From NCBI GenBank assembly GCA_036004405.1, contig DASYRM010000109.1:1-17403 (forward strand): a stretch of DNA of 17,403 nucleotides, given 5' to 3'. A model generated the notes under the pieces. It did not search any database. It saw nothing but the letters and a program-made list of their open reading frames with translations, and was not told the DNA's origin. The DNA is from DASYRM01 sp036004405 (GTDB lineage Bacteria; Acidobacteriota; Vicinamibacteria; Vicinamibacterales; UBA2999). How positions within the stretch are numbered: the stretch's first letter is position 1; every line of letters starts with the position of its first letter. Positions 1 through 6,085 of this stretch are shown here, piece by piece. The translations under genes were made by a program, and so were the position numbers.

Positions 1-82
1 GCCGCTCGAACGCGGTCGCGGAGCACCCACATGCCTCCCGGTCGGTCTGGCCGTGGCCGCAGATCGACTCGCGCGACGAGAT

Positions 83-248
83 GCCTCCTGGGCGGCAAGA
101 GAGTTCTGTCGGCCGACTGCGAGCGCCGCGAGCGCCAGCGACAGATGAAAAACGACGAGGCGCAGCCTTACCCGGAGGCTGCGCGCGAGGAGTTTTTCCG
201 CGGCGTCGAGCCGGAGGCCGCACAGAACTCTCTTGCCGACCGGGAGGC
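83..248. repeat. Long nested imperfect palindrome (MITE/REP-like or structured RNA element)
   Basis: Four nested pairs of inverted segments fold this stretch into one long hairpin. The outer arms 83-109 and 222-248 match at 25 of 27 positions. Inside them 110-114 pairs with 216-220, 124-130 with 199-205 (7/7), 147-153 with 192-198 (gaaaaac/gtttttc, 7/7) and 160-168 with 176-184 (9/9, loop tacccgg). No protein family is recognisable in any frame. Such a structure fits a small non-autonomous mobile element, a large REP-type repeat or a transcribed structured RNA; the sequence alone cannot choose. No flanking target-site duplication was identified with confidence. Confidence 0.7.
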
Positions 249-257
249 GAAAGTGGA

Positions 258-275
258 GCGACTCGCGAGAGTCGC
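258..275. other. Perfect 7-bp hairpin beside the long palindrome
   Basis: gcgactc (258-264) and gagtcgc (269-275) are perfect inverted repeats around a gcga tetraloop. It sits 10 nt outside the outer arm of the long palindrome and may belong to the same element. No T-run follows on either strand, so it is not a typical intrinsic terminator. Confidence 0.5.
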
Positions 276-422
276 GCGAAGGAGAGCGACAGATCGGTCC
301 AGGGATTAGCGCGCGGCTGCACGGGCGCGAGGCAGGCGAGGAGGGAGTGCGGCGCGCGTCACGCGGGCGCCCTGCACATAATGCTCATGTCGGTGCGCCG
401 TCACGTGCGCGGGACGGCACAG
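276..422. other. Gene-free stretch left of the STAS-like gene
   Basis: The reading frames here are arginine/alanine-rich, unlike any family I know, and have no supporting ribosome binding site. I see no tRNA or rRNA. Together with 1-82, where I also see nothing codable, this is treated as intergenic. Confidence 0.5.
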
Positions 423-440
423 AAAAAAGGCGCCGCGCCT
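423..440 (-). terminator. Possible intrinsic terminator of the STAS-like gene
   Basis: Read on the minus strand, the stop codon of the STAS-like gene overlaps an aggcgcggcgcct palindrome that runs directly into six T residues (plus-strand AAAAAA at 423-428). The stem is very GC-rich but the loop is tight, so the call is tentative. Confidence 0.4.
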
Positions 441-840
441 AAAGCGCGTCCAGCCAGCGCAGCGCCGATTCGGGATCGCCGAACGTCTTCGACGTCACGC
501 CCTGGCGCCCGTAATCGCTGGCCAGCCCCTTCATCGTCACCTGGCCCACGACCTTGTCCGGCTGCACGATCGCCCAGTACTTCCAGCCCGCCTTCACCGT
601 CTGCGGGAACCAGAACTGGTGGCTCCAGTCCACGTCCTCGGGCCGCAGCACGGCGTTGGCGCGATCGTCGGAAAGCCACTTTTGCGCCCGGTTTTTCTGC
701 AGCACGTCGAGGCCCGAGAGCAGCAGATCGCGGAAGGCCTGACCGCTGATGAATTTGTGGATCTGATGGTGCACGATGCCGGGCCCTGGGTGGTACCAGA
801 GCGTGGCGAACGGGCTGTCGATGATGGTGAGCGGCTGCAT
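439..840 (-). CDS. STAS/SEC14 (SpoIIAA-like) domain protein, small soluble
   Basis: A protein of 133 aa (135 if the in-frame GTG at 846 is used). It resembles the single-domain STAS/SEC14-type proteins often annotated next to signalling genes: a beta-rich N terminus, a helix carrying FRDLLLSGLDVLQKN, then WLSDDRANAV-LRPEDVDW, and WFPQTVKAGWKYWAIV leading into the last strand and a C-terminal helix (ESALRWLDAL). The phosphorylatable Ser of anti-sigma antagonists is not obvious. There is no signal peptide or TM segment. An AGGAGG lies upstream, 10 nt from the ATG at 840 and 4 nt from the GTG at 846, so the ATG is preferred but not certain. It is transcribed divergently from the chemosensory operon, so a link to it is only positional. 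The family is recognised from pattern; the function is unknown. Confidence 0.6.
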   Translation of the reverse strand: MQPLTIIDSPFATLWYHPGPGIVHHQIHKFISGQAFRDLLLSGLDVLQKNRAQKWLSDDRANAVLRPEDVDWSHQFWFPQTVKAGWKYWAIVQPDKVVGQVTMKGLASDYGRQGVTSKTFGDPESALRWLDAL

Positions 841-1143
841 GAGCACGACTCCTCCTGCGTCTGCATCGCCTGAGTCGACGATGGAGATCGGCGGGGTTAT
901 CGGACGCTCGCGCCACCGGCGTCACAGCGTCGAAACGTTCGGGAATCTTCGCGGCACGCGGCTGCACGCGGACGGATTTCCGTCACCTAACGCCGCGTAA
1001 TCGTCCATCCGACACACAAACCTGTAGCACAGGTGTTTCGGTTCCATACGAAGCCCTGGTGCGTTCTACGGTCGTGGCCGCGACGCCACTCAACGACACC
1101 GGGAACGTCGCGTCCGGACCCGCCTCGAGGCGCAGACTCGCTG
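841..1143. other. Divergent intergenic region upstream of the chemosensory operon
   Basis: About 300 nt between the divergent STAS-like gene and the pseudokinase gene. It should carry the promoter of the operon, and the Shine-Dalgarno of the minus-strand gene is at its left edge. I could not recognise a confident sigma70, sigma54 or flagellar sigma28 promoter. The downstream reading frame stays open back to a GTG at 1033 without an evident ribosome binding site, so part of this region could encode extra N-terminal residues. Confidence 0.4.
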
Positions 1144-3708
1144 ATGAAGCTCGTTGCACAGACCGCGCGACGTACGAACGTCCTCTATGTGGCCACCGAC
1201 GGCCGCGAGGCGAAGCTCGCCAAGGGCGCGTTCGATAAATCGCATCCGCACCTGACGCTCGAGTTCACCACCGACGTCCACGAGGCCCGACGCCATCTCA
1301 AGGAGAACGGCGGCTGCGACGCGCTGCTCATCGGATGGAGCGTGCCGGAAGCCGACGCGCTCGCGCTCATCGCGCACGTGCGCCAGCAGGCGCTGCCGAT
1401 GGCGGTGATCGCCGCTGGCGAGCAGGCGCTCGAGCGCTACGCGCAGGCCGGCGCCGACGAATGCGTGGCCCGCGGCGCCTCGTTTCTCGCGCGGCTGCCC
1501 GATGCGATCGACGGCGCGGTGGCCAAGCGGCAGACCGCTGCCGGCGGCGGCACGGATGCGGCCGACGGCCCGAAGCCGCTGCGCATCGCCTACGCGGGCG
1601 ACATCCAGTTCCTGAAGGGCGCGCTGGGCGCCGACCGCACGCAGCTGCAAGTCACACCGCTCGCGGAGGTGTTGACCGAGGCGGCGAACCGGCGCGTGTC
1701 GCTCGACGCCGTGGTCATCGATCACAGTGCCCGCGACGCCGCCACCGGCACCGCGCTGGCCGACGTGAAGCGGGTCGAGCTCGACGTCCCGGTGGTGCTG
1801 CTGGTCGATCCGCAGGACGAGACGTCGGCGCTGCGCACCTTCGACGGCAGCCTTGACGAATGCCTGGTGAAGACGCCGGGGTGGACCCACCGCCTGACGC
1901 TGCGGCTGGCCGCCGTCTGCACGCGCTTCGCCCAGGCGCAGGAGCTCGCCAGCCTGCGCTCGCGCGAGAGCCGTCTGCGCACGCTGGTCGATCGCCTGCC
2001 CGCGTGCGTCGTGCGCGTGTCGCCGGACGGCGCCATCCTGGCGATGAACGCGGTGGCGCTCGACCTCGTCGGCGCCGCCGAACCGCGTCAGGTCCTGCGC
2101 AAGGCGTTCCAGGCCCTGGTGGGCCCGCTCGAGATCGAGAGCTGCACCGAGTTCATCCGGCGCGTGGCCGAGGGCGAGCAGCGCTCGATCGAGCTGCCGC
2201 TGACGACGCTCACCGGCGTCGGCCGCACCGTCGCCGCCACAGCGGTGCCGATGCCGCCCGAAGAAGGCCGGCCCGGGTCGGTCCTGATGGTGCTGCGCGA
2301 CATCACCGAGCGCGTCAAGCTGGAGACCGCGCTCGAGCAGGCCCCCGCGCCGATCGTCATCGAGCACTCGCAGGCGGTCAGCGTCACGCTGTCCGATCCC
2401 GCACCGGCACCCGCGCTGGCCCTGGCCGATCCGACACCGGCACCCGCCCTGGCCGTCGCCGAACCCGTGCCGGCGGCACCGCCGGTCGATCCTGCGCAGC
2501 TGCGGAACATGGAGGCCACGCTCGCCCGCATCTGCGGCCAGGCCCGTTCGAGCTTTCAGGCGCTCGAAGACGGGCTCCACGAGGCCGAAACCCAGCACGA
2601 CGCCACGCTCGCGCGCCAGCAGGAGACCTACGCGCGCCTCGAGGCCGCCCACCGCGAGCGCTGGCAGACGTACGACCGATTCGTGGACGGCGCCGCGCTC
2701 GGGATCTTCCAGATCGACGGCGACGGCCGCATCGTGGACGCCAACGCCGCGCTGGCGCAGGCGCTCGCCTACGACTCGCCGAGCGGCGTGGTGGCGGCCG
2801 CCCACGACATCGCCGCGCTCACCGAGCCGGCATCGTGGGCGCACGCCGTGACCACGTGGCACGAGGCGGCGCCCGCGAGCGCGGTCGTGGACACGCGCTG
2901 GAAGCGGCGCGATGGCACGCTGGCGACGCTGCGCCTCACCGGGCGCCGGCGGCCGTCCACCGACGCCGGCGAGACGCGCATCGAAGTGGTGGCCGAAAAT
3001 CTCTCGGCGCAACGGGCGCTCGAGGCGCAGGTGCGCCGCGGCCGCCGCTGGGAGGACGTGGCGCGCCTCACCACCGGGCTCGCCTCGGATCTCCGCAGCG
3101 CCGTCGAAGACTTGCACGAGCCGGCGCGCGGCACCACGCTCGAAGCGGCGGTGGCGCGGGCCACCGATCTGAGCCGACAGCTGGTCGCCTTGGGCCGCCG
3201 CGGCGCGCGCGCGGCCGAGCCGCTCGACGTGAACGCCGTCGTCGGCGGCGTGGAAGGCGTGATGCGCCGCCTCGTCGACGAACACATCGAGCTCACGCTC
3301 GACCTCGCGCCGTCGCTCGAGCTCGTCGAGGGCGAGCGGCCGGTGCTCGAAGAAGCGCTCGTCAACCTTGCGGTGGCAGCCGGCGACACGTTGCCGGCGG
3401 GTGGCCGTGTCTGCATCGCCACCGCCAGCGTCGAAATCGGCGCCGCGACGGGTGGCATTCCGGCACCGGGCGACTACGTCGCGGTGTCGCTCACGACCCA
3501 GGGATGGGGCGCCGCCACCGCGGGCTCCGACCAGAGTACCGGGGTGGCCACCGCACGCCGGGCCATCGGCCGGCTCGGCGGATCGCTCACGGTGGACGCG
3601 GTCTCCGACGAATCGCTGACCTTCAGGGTGTATCTGCCACAGGCATCGGTAGCGATCCTGACTGACGACGCACAGAGTGCCGCGGGCGAAGTGGCCGCGC
3701 GGGCCTGA
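1144..3708 (+). CDS. Receiver/PAS/histidine-kinase-like protein with degenerate catalytic motifs (pseudokinase)
   Basis: 854 aa from the ATG; an in-frame GTG at 1033 would add 37 residues that look uncharacteristic. Order of parts: receiver-like fold at about 10-125 with Gly64 (LLIGWSVP) at the phospho-acceptor site; a second receiver-like fold at about 145-275 that keeps an Asp (D193, VVIDHS) and a Lys (K243); PAS at about 280-395; a Pro/Ala linker at about 418-450; a helical stretch at 455-510; PAS at about 511-625; and a DHp/ATPase-like region at 630-832. In the last, the H-box reads LTTGLASDL, with Ser648 where His is expected. The DHp hairpin is shortened, the N-box reads NLAVAAGD (Ala745 for Asn), and the G1 box reads TTQGWG (Thr785 for Asp). 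Family resemblance to PAS-containing hybrid kinases is clear, so loss of autokinase activity is a strong inference. It is first in the chemosensory run, 24 nt before the PilZ gene, which suggests a scaffold or sensor role. Confidence 0.8.
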   Translation: MKLVAQTARRTNVLYVATDGREAKLAKGAFDKSHPHLTLEFTTDVHEARRHLKENGGCDALLIGWSVPEADALALIAHVRQQALPMAVIAAGEQALERYAQAGADECVARGASFLARLPDAIDGAVAKRQTAAGGGTDAADGPKPLRIAYAGDIQFLKGALGADRTQLQVTPLAEVLTEAANRRVSLDAVVIDHSARDAATGTALADVKRVELDVPVVLLVDPQDETSALRTFDGSLDECLVKTPGWTHRLTLRLAAVCTRFAQAQELASLRSRESRLRTLVDRLPACVVRVSPDGAILAMNAVALDLVGAAEPRQVLRKAFQALVGPLEIESCTEFIRRVAEGEQRSIELPLTTLTGVGRTVAATAVPMPPEEGRPGSVLMVLRDITERVKLETALEQAPAPIVIEHSQAVSVTLSDPAPAPALALADPTPAPALAVAEPVPAAPPVDPAQLRNMEATLARICGQARSSFQALEDGLHEAETQHDATLARQQETYARLEAAHRERWQTYDRFVDGAALGIFQIDGDGRIVDANAALAQALAYDSPSGVVAAAHDIAALTEPASWAHAVTTWHEAAPASAVVDTRWKRRDGTLATLRLTGRRRPSTDAGETRIEVVAENLSAQRALEAQVRRGRRWEDVARLTTGLASDLRSAVEDLHEPARGTTLEAAVARATDLSRQLVALGRRGARAAEPLDVNAVVGGVEGVMRRLVDEHIELTLDLAPSLELVEGERPVLEEALVNLAVAAGDTLPAGGRVCIATASVEIGAATGGIPAPGDYVAVSLTTQGWGAATAGSDQSTGVATARRAIGRLGGSLTVDAVSDESLTFRVYLPQASVAILTDDAQSAAGEVAARA
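2402..2467 (+). repeat. Two-copy 33-bp tandem repeat coding a Pro/Ala linker
   Basis: Units 2402-2434 and 2435-2467 both begin caccggcacccgc and agree at most positions. They encode two 11-residue APALALADPTP-like segments in the hinge between the first PAS domain and the helical stretch of the pseudokinase. The length is a multiple of three, so copy-number change would alter hinge length without a frameshift. Confidence 0.6.
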
Positions 3709-3732
3709 GCCGTCCAACAAGGGAGAAGTGAC

Positions 3733-4170
3733 GTGGTGCTCGTGCTCACCGACCCGTCCCCCGAAGACATCGACGCGCTGGCGTCGAAGCGGGCCCGCCG
3801 CCTGCGGGCCTCCGAAGCCGGCGTGGTGCGCCAGGCGCGCCTGCTGCCCGGCGGCGACGCGGACATTCTGAACATCTCGAACACGGGCCTGCTGGTCGAG
3901 AACAAGAGCCGGCTGCCCATCGGCTCCTCGGTCAACGTGCGCGTCCAGGGCTCGGCGGTGATGGGCATCGAAGGCCACATCGTGCGCTCGCGCGTGTCCG
4001 CCATTCATCGCGACGGCACCCTCTCCTACGAAACCGCCATCGAGTTCGACCGCCCGCAGTCGATCGACGGCGACGAAGCGGAACCGCCGAAGCCGCGGAC
4101 TCCGGCGCGCAGCAAGGCCGAGTCGCGCGAAGACGACGTGTATGTCATCGACACCAGCAATGACTGGTAG
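3733..4170 (+). CDS. PilZ-domain protein (possible c-di-GMP receptor)
   Basis: 145 aa, starting at a GTG with AAGGGAG 7 nt upstream. The PilZ signature (D/N)xSxxG appears as NISNTG (47-52), followed by strands typical of the PilZ barrel (GSSVNVRVQG, GIEGHIVRSR) and the closing TAIEFDRP. The arginine motif is imperfect: residues 19-25 read KRARRLR, which gives KxxxR but not an exact RxxxR, and it sits a normal distance before NISNTG. Nucleotide binding is therefore plausible but not assured. The C-terminal ~35 residues are charged and Pro-rich, probably disordered. The gene lies 24 nt after the pseudokinase and its 3' end overlaps the start of the CheD-like gene, so the three are likely co-transcribed. 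In known systems PilZ proteins couple c-di-GMP to motility or surface behaviour; the partner here is unknown. Confidence 0.82.
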   Translation: MVLVLTDPSPEDIDALASKRARRLRASEAGVVRQARLLPGGDADILNISNTGLLVENKSRLPIGSSVNVRVQGSAVMGIEGHIVRSRVSAIHRDGTLSYETAIEFDRPQSIDGDEAEPPKPRTPARSKAESREDDVYVIDTSNDW

Positions 4171-4684
4171 CCGTCGCCGGCTGACCGTCGACGCCGGGTC
4201 GTTCGTGCTCTCGAACCGGCCCGACGAAGAGATCTCGACCGCCGTCCCGGTCGGCAGCGGCATCCTCGTGTGCCTCACGAGCGACACCGCCGGCCTGGCC
4301 GCGCTGCTCCACTTCGCCCAGCCCGATTCCGCCAAGGAGCCGGGCGAGGCCGCCGGGCAGCCGGCGCGCTACGCCGACACCGGGCTGGCGCTGCTGTTCG
4401 AGGAGACCGAGCGCCTGGGCGCGGCGGCCTGCCGCTGCAAGGTGCGGCTCGTCGGGGCGGCCACTGTCCCGGGTCAGGCCGGCTCCGACAAGGTGGCCAA
4501 GCGCAACCTGCTCGCCGCGCGCGCGGCGTTGTGGCGGCGCGGCCTGTTCCTCGACGGCGAAGACGTGGGCGGCACGCGCGCCCGCCGCGCCACGGTGACG
4601 GTCGAAGGCGGAAAGCTGATCGTGGAACTCGAGGATGACGGTTCGGCAGACCCAGATGGCGAGGCTCCGCCTCAACGCGAGTAG
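4142..4684 (+). CDS. CheD-like protein lacking the catalytic cysteine (pseudo-deamidase)
   Basis: 180 aa from ATG 4142 (gaag 9 nt upstream); an in-frame ATG at 4160 is an alternative. Either start overlaps the PilZ gene. The sequence follows the CheD fold throughout: VDAGSFVLS (first strand), STAVPVGSGILVCL in place of the active-site segment STxLGSCVxV, LHFAQPDS for HFxLP, RYADTGLALLFEETERLGA for the central helix, KRNLLAARAALWRRGLFLDGEDVGG for the NxxxAxxxLxxxGIPIxAEDxGG stretch, then a final strand. CheD deamidates receptor glutamines with a Cys-His-Thr triad. Here His57 and Thr33 can be placed, but the Cys position is Gly40. Deamidase activity should be absent. CheD also binds CheC/CheX-type phosphatases, so a binding-only role beside the CheX gene is an inference. 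An intact CheD is encoded at 6649-7173. Confidence 0.75.
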   Translation: MSSTPAMTGSRRRLTVDAGSFVLSNRPDEEISTAVPVGSGILVCLTSDTAGLAALLHFAQPDSAKEPGEAAGQPARYADTGLALLFEETERLGAAACRCKVRLVGAATVPGQAGSDKVAKRNLLAARAALWRRGLFLDGEDVGGTRARRATVTVEGGKLIVELEDDGSADPDGEAPPQRE

Positions 4685-4735
4685 ATAGGCTTCGCCTCGC
4701 TAAACAGTGTCTGATTGCCCGCCTTTCAGGCGGGC
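4659..4735. other. Cluster of short hairpins between the CheD-like gene and cheY
   Basis: gaggc/gcctc (4661-4673) and aggc/gcct (4687-4697) are small hairpins. A longer alternative pairs gcgaggc at 4659-4665 with gcctcgc at 4694-4700. A perfect 8-bp stem, gcccgcct/aggcgggc with a ttc loop, follows at 4717-4735. No T-run follows it, so it is not a classical terminator. It could act as an RNA processing or stability element inside the operon, or be a REP-like insertion that also shaped the tail of the CheD-like gene. Confidence 0.55.
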
Positions 4736-4754
4736 GGCAGACGCAGGAGTAGAG

Positions 4755-5174
4755 ATGCAGACCAACAGCTCGGAAACGGCGGGGATGACGCCGCTGAACG
4801 TGCTCATCGTGGACGACTCGGCGACCATGCGGGCGCTGCTCTATCGCGTCGTCGGCCTGGCCGATCTGCCGATCGGTGCCATCTATCAGGCCCCCAACGG
4901 CGCCGAAGCGCTCAAGCTGCTCGAGACGCACAACATCCAGGCGGTGTTCACCGACGTGAACATGCCGGTGATGAACGGTATGGAGCTGCTGCGCGAGATG
5001 GCCCTCCGCGACGAGTGGAGAGACATCCTCCGCATCATCATCTCGACCGACGGGTCGAGGCTGCGGCGCGAGGAAGCCCGCGCGCTCAAAGTGAGCCTGT
5101 ACGTCGAAAAGCCGTTTCGCCCGGAGGTGGTACGCGATGTCCTCTGTCAAATCGCCAGCGTTGACGTCCACTGA
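4755..5174 (+). CDS. cheY: CheY-type single-domain response regulator (first copy)
   Basis: 139 aa, starting at ATG 4755 with AGGAG just upstream; a longer frame back to 4707 would run through the hairpins and is rejected. It is a lone receiver domain: acidic pair D20-D21 (VLIVDDSATMR), phospho-acceptor D67 (FTDVNMPVMNG), the Ser/Thr switch region at 97-98 (IIISTDGS) and conserved K119 (VEKPF). With no output domain it should act by protein contact, receiving phosphate from CheA. It overlaps the next gene, a CheX-type phosphatase, by 38 nt, which suggests translational coupling and a functional pair. Whether this CheY drives a motor, a pilus machine or serves as a phosphate sink cannot be read from sequence. 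Confidence 0.88.
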   Translation: MQTNSSETAGMTPLNVLIVDDSATMRALLYRVVGLADLPIGAIYQAPNGAEALKLLETHNIQAVFTDVNMPVMNGMELLREMALRDEWRDILRIIISTDGSRLRREEARALKVSLYVEKPFRPEVVRDVLCQIASVDVH

Positions 5175-5655
5175 CCAGGACGCGCTGCAGAGCGCGGTCA
5201 TCGAGGTCTGTGAGAACGCCTACTTCGTGTTCGTCGAGGCGTGCGACGCGCCGCAGTTCGCGACGCTCGTCGAGGAGGTGCGCGCCGAAAAGGGGCGCGG
5301 ACCGTCGGGCCGCTGGCTGAACGCGTCGGTCGCCTTTCACGGCGCCAGCACCGGCCAGGTGGAAGTGGTGCTGCCCGAACGGCTCGGCACCTGGCTCGTG
5401 GTGTCGCTGCTCGGACTCCCCGCGGACGCGTCGCTCAAGGACAACCAGCTCCTCGACGGCGTGGGGGAGTTCGCCAACATGGTCTGCGGCGCCTGGCTGA
5501 GCAAGGCCAACGAAACGGCCTCGTTCACGCTCGACGTGCCGAAGGTGTCGCGGATGCCGGCGGGTTGGGCGCCGGAGCCGGCGCCGCCGGACCAGGAGCA
5601 GGCGTACCGCACGGTGGTGGTGAACGACCTGCCGCTGGAGGTGCGCGCCCGCTGA
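5137..5655 (+). CDS. cheX: CheX/CheC-type CheY-P phosphatase
   Basis: 172 aa; ATG 5137 has GGAGG 9 nt upstream, inside the end of cheY. The CheC/CheX/FliY catalytic helix is visible as LLDGVGEFANMVCGAWLSK: E111 and N114 are the conserved acid/amide pair that removes phosphate from CheY-P. The surrounding alternating strands (ASVAFHGASTGQVEVVLP, ETASFTLDVPKV) fit the CheX fold. Only one clear ExxN site is present, as in CheX rather than CheC. CheX acts as a soluble dimer, and nothing here suggests a membrane segment. Its place directly after cheY and near two CheD-family genes fits a phosphatase that tunes CheY-P and perhaps binds a CheD-like partner. The family call is good; the exact subgroup is less certain. 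Confidence 0.78.
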   Translation: MSSVKSPALTSTDQDALQSAVIEVCENAYFVFVEACDAPQFATLVEEVRAEKGRGPSGRWLNASVAFHGASTGQVEVVLPERLGTWLVVSLLGLPADASLKDNQLLDGVGEFANMVCGAWLSKANETASFTLDVPKVSRMPAGWAPEPAPPDQEQAYRTVVVNDLPLEVRAR

Positions 5656-5656
5656 C

Positions 5657-5687
5657 AGCGAACCGGCGTCAAGCCGGTTTGCCAGAT
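5657..5687 (+). repeat. 31-nt dispersed palindromic repeat, copy 1
   Basis: This 31-nt segment is identical, in reverse complement, to 15367-15397. Its core aaccggc-gtcaa-gccggtt is a 7-bp stem with a 5-nt loop. It fills most of the gap between cheX and the second cheY. The size, intergenic position and palindromic core are those of a REP-type element. Confidence 0.75.
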
Positions 5688-5709
5688 GCTGTGCCCTGGA
5701 GCCATCTAT

Positions 5710-6081
5710 ATGCCCAAGAAGAAGATCCTGCTCGCGGACGATTCGCGCACCGCGCTGATGATCGAGCGCGCGCTGCTCGTCGGGAGCCCCTACGACGTCA
5801 TCGTCGCCACCGACGGCTACGACGCGGTGCAGCAGGCCCTCGAGGCGCATCCCGACCTGATCATCCTCGACGTGGTCATGCCCAACATGGACGGCTTCGA
5901 GGCCTGCCGGCGGCTGCGCCAGCTCGATCCCACGCGCGACACGCCGATCATCATGGTGACCACGCGCGGTGAACCGCACAACGTCGAGAGCGGCTACGAG
6001 GTCGGCTGCAACGACTACGTGACCAAGCCGATCAACGGCCCCGAACTGCTGTCCAAGGTGCGAAACCTGCTCGGGGACTAG
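5710..6081 (+). CDS. cheY: CheY-type single-domain response regulator (second copy)
   Basis: 123 aa from ATG 5710, with ggag 9 nt upstream; the frame opens earlier at 5686 but those codons lie over the end of the repeat. All receiver residues are present: D10-D11 (ILLADDSRTA), phospho-acceptor D54 (LIILDVVMPNMDGFE), T84/T85 (IIMVTTRGE) and K106 (DYVTKPIN). It is closer to a textbook CheY/PilG-like receiver than the first copy, which has a longer N terminus. The two may divide work, one signalling and one draining phosphate from CheA, as known in multi-CheY systems; that split is inference. It is followed 4 nt later by the GAF gene. Confidence 0.87.
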   Translation: MPKKKILLADDSRTALMIERALLVGSPYDVIVATDGYDAVQQALEAHPDLIILDVVMPNMDGFEACRRLRQLDPTRDTPIIMVTTRGEPHNVESGYEVGCNDYVTKPINGPELLSKVRNLLGD

Positions 6082-6085
6082 CCGC

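Noticed and set aside
31..309. Short plus-strand open frame through the long palindrome
   Set aside because: It is Arg-rich, follows the inverted repeat rather than a protein pattern and has no ribosome binding site; better explained by the repeat element.
1033..1143. Upstream GTG start for the pseudokinase
   Set aside because: There is no Shine-Dalgarno, and the added residues look like translated intergenic DNA. The ATG at 1144 directly precedes the first receiver-like strand.
1090..4335. 1081-codon open frame on the minus strand across the pseudokinase gene
   Set aside because: It is His/Arg/Ala-rich without a family pattern and lies antisense to a frame with clear PAS and receiver motifs. 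Long antisense frames are expected in GC-rich coding DNA.
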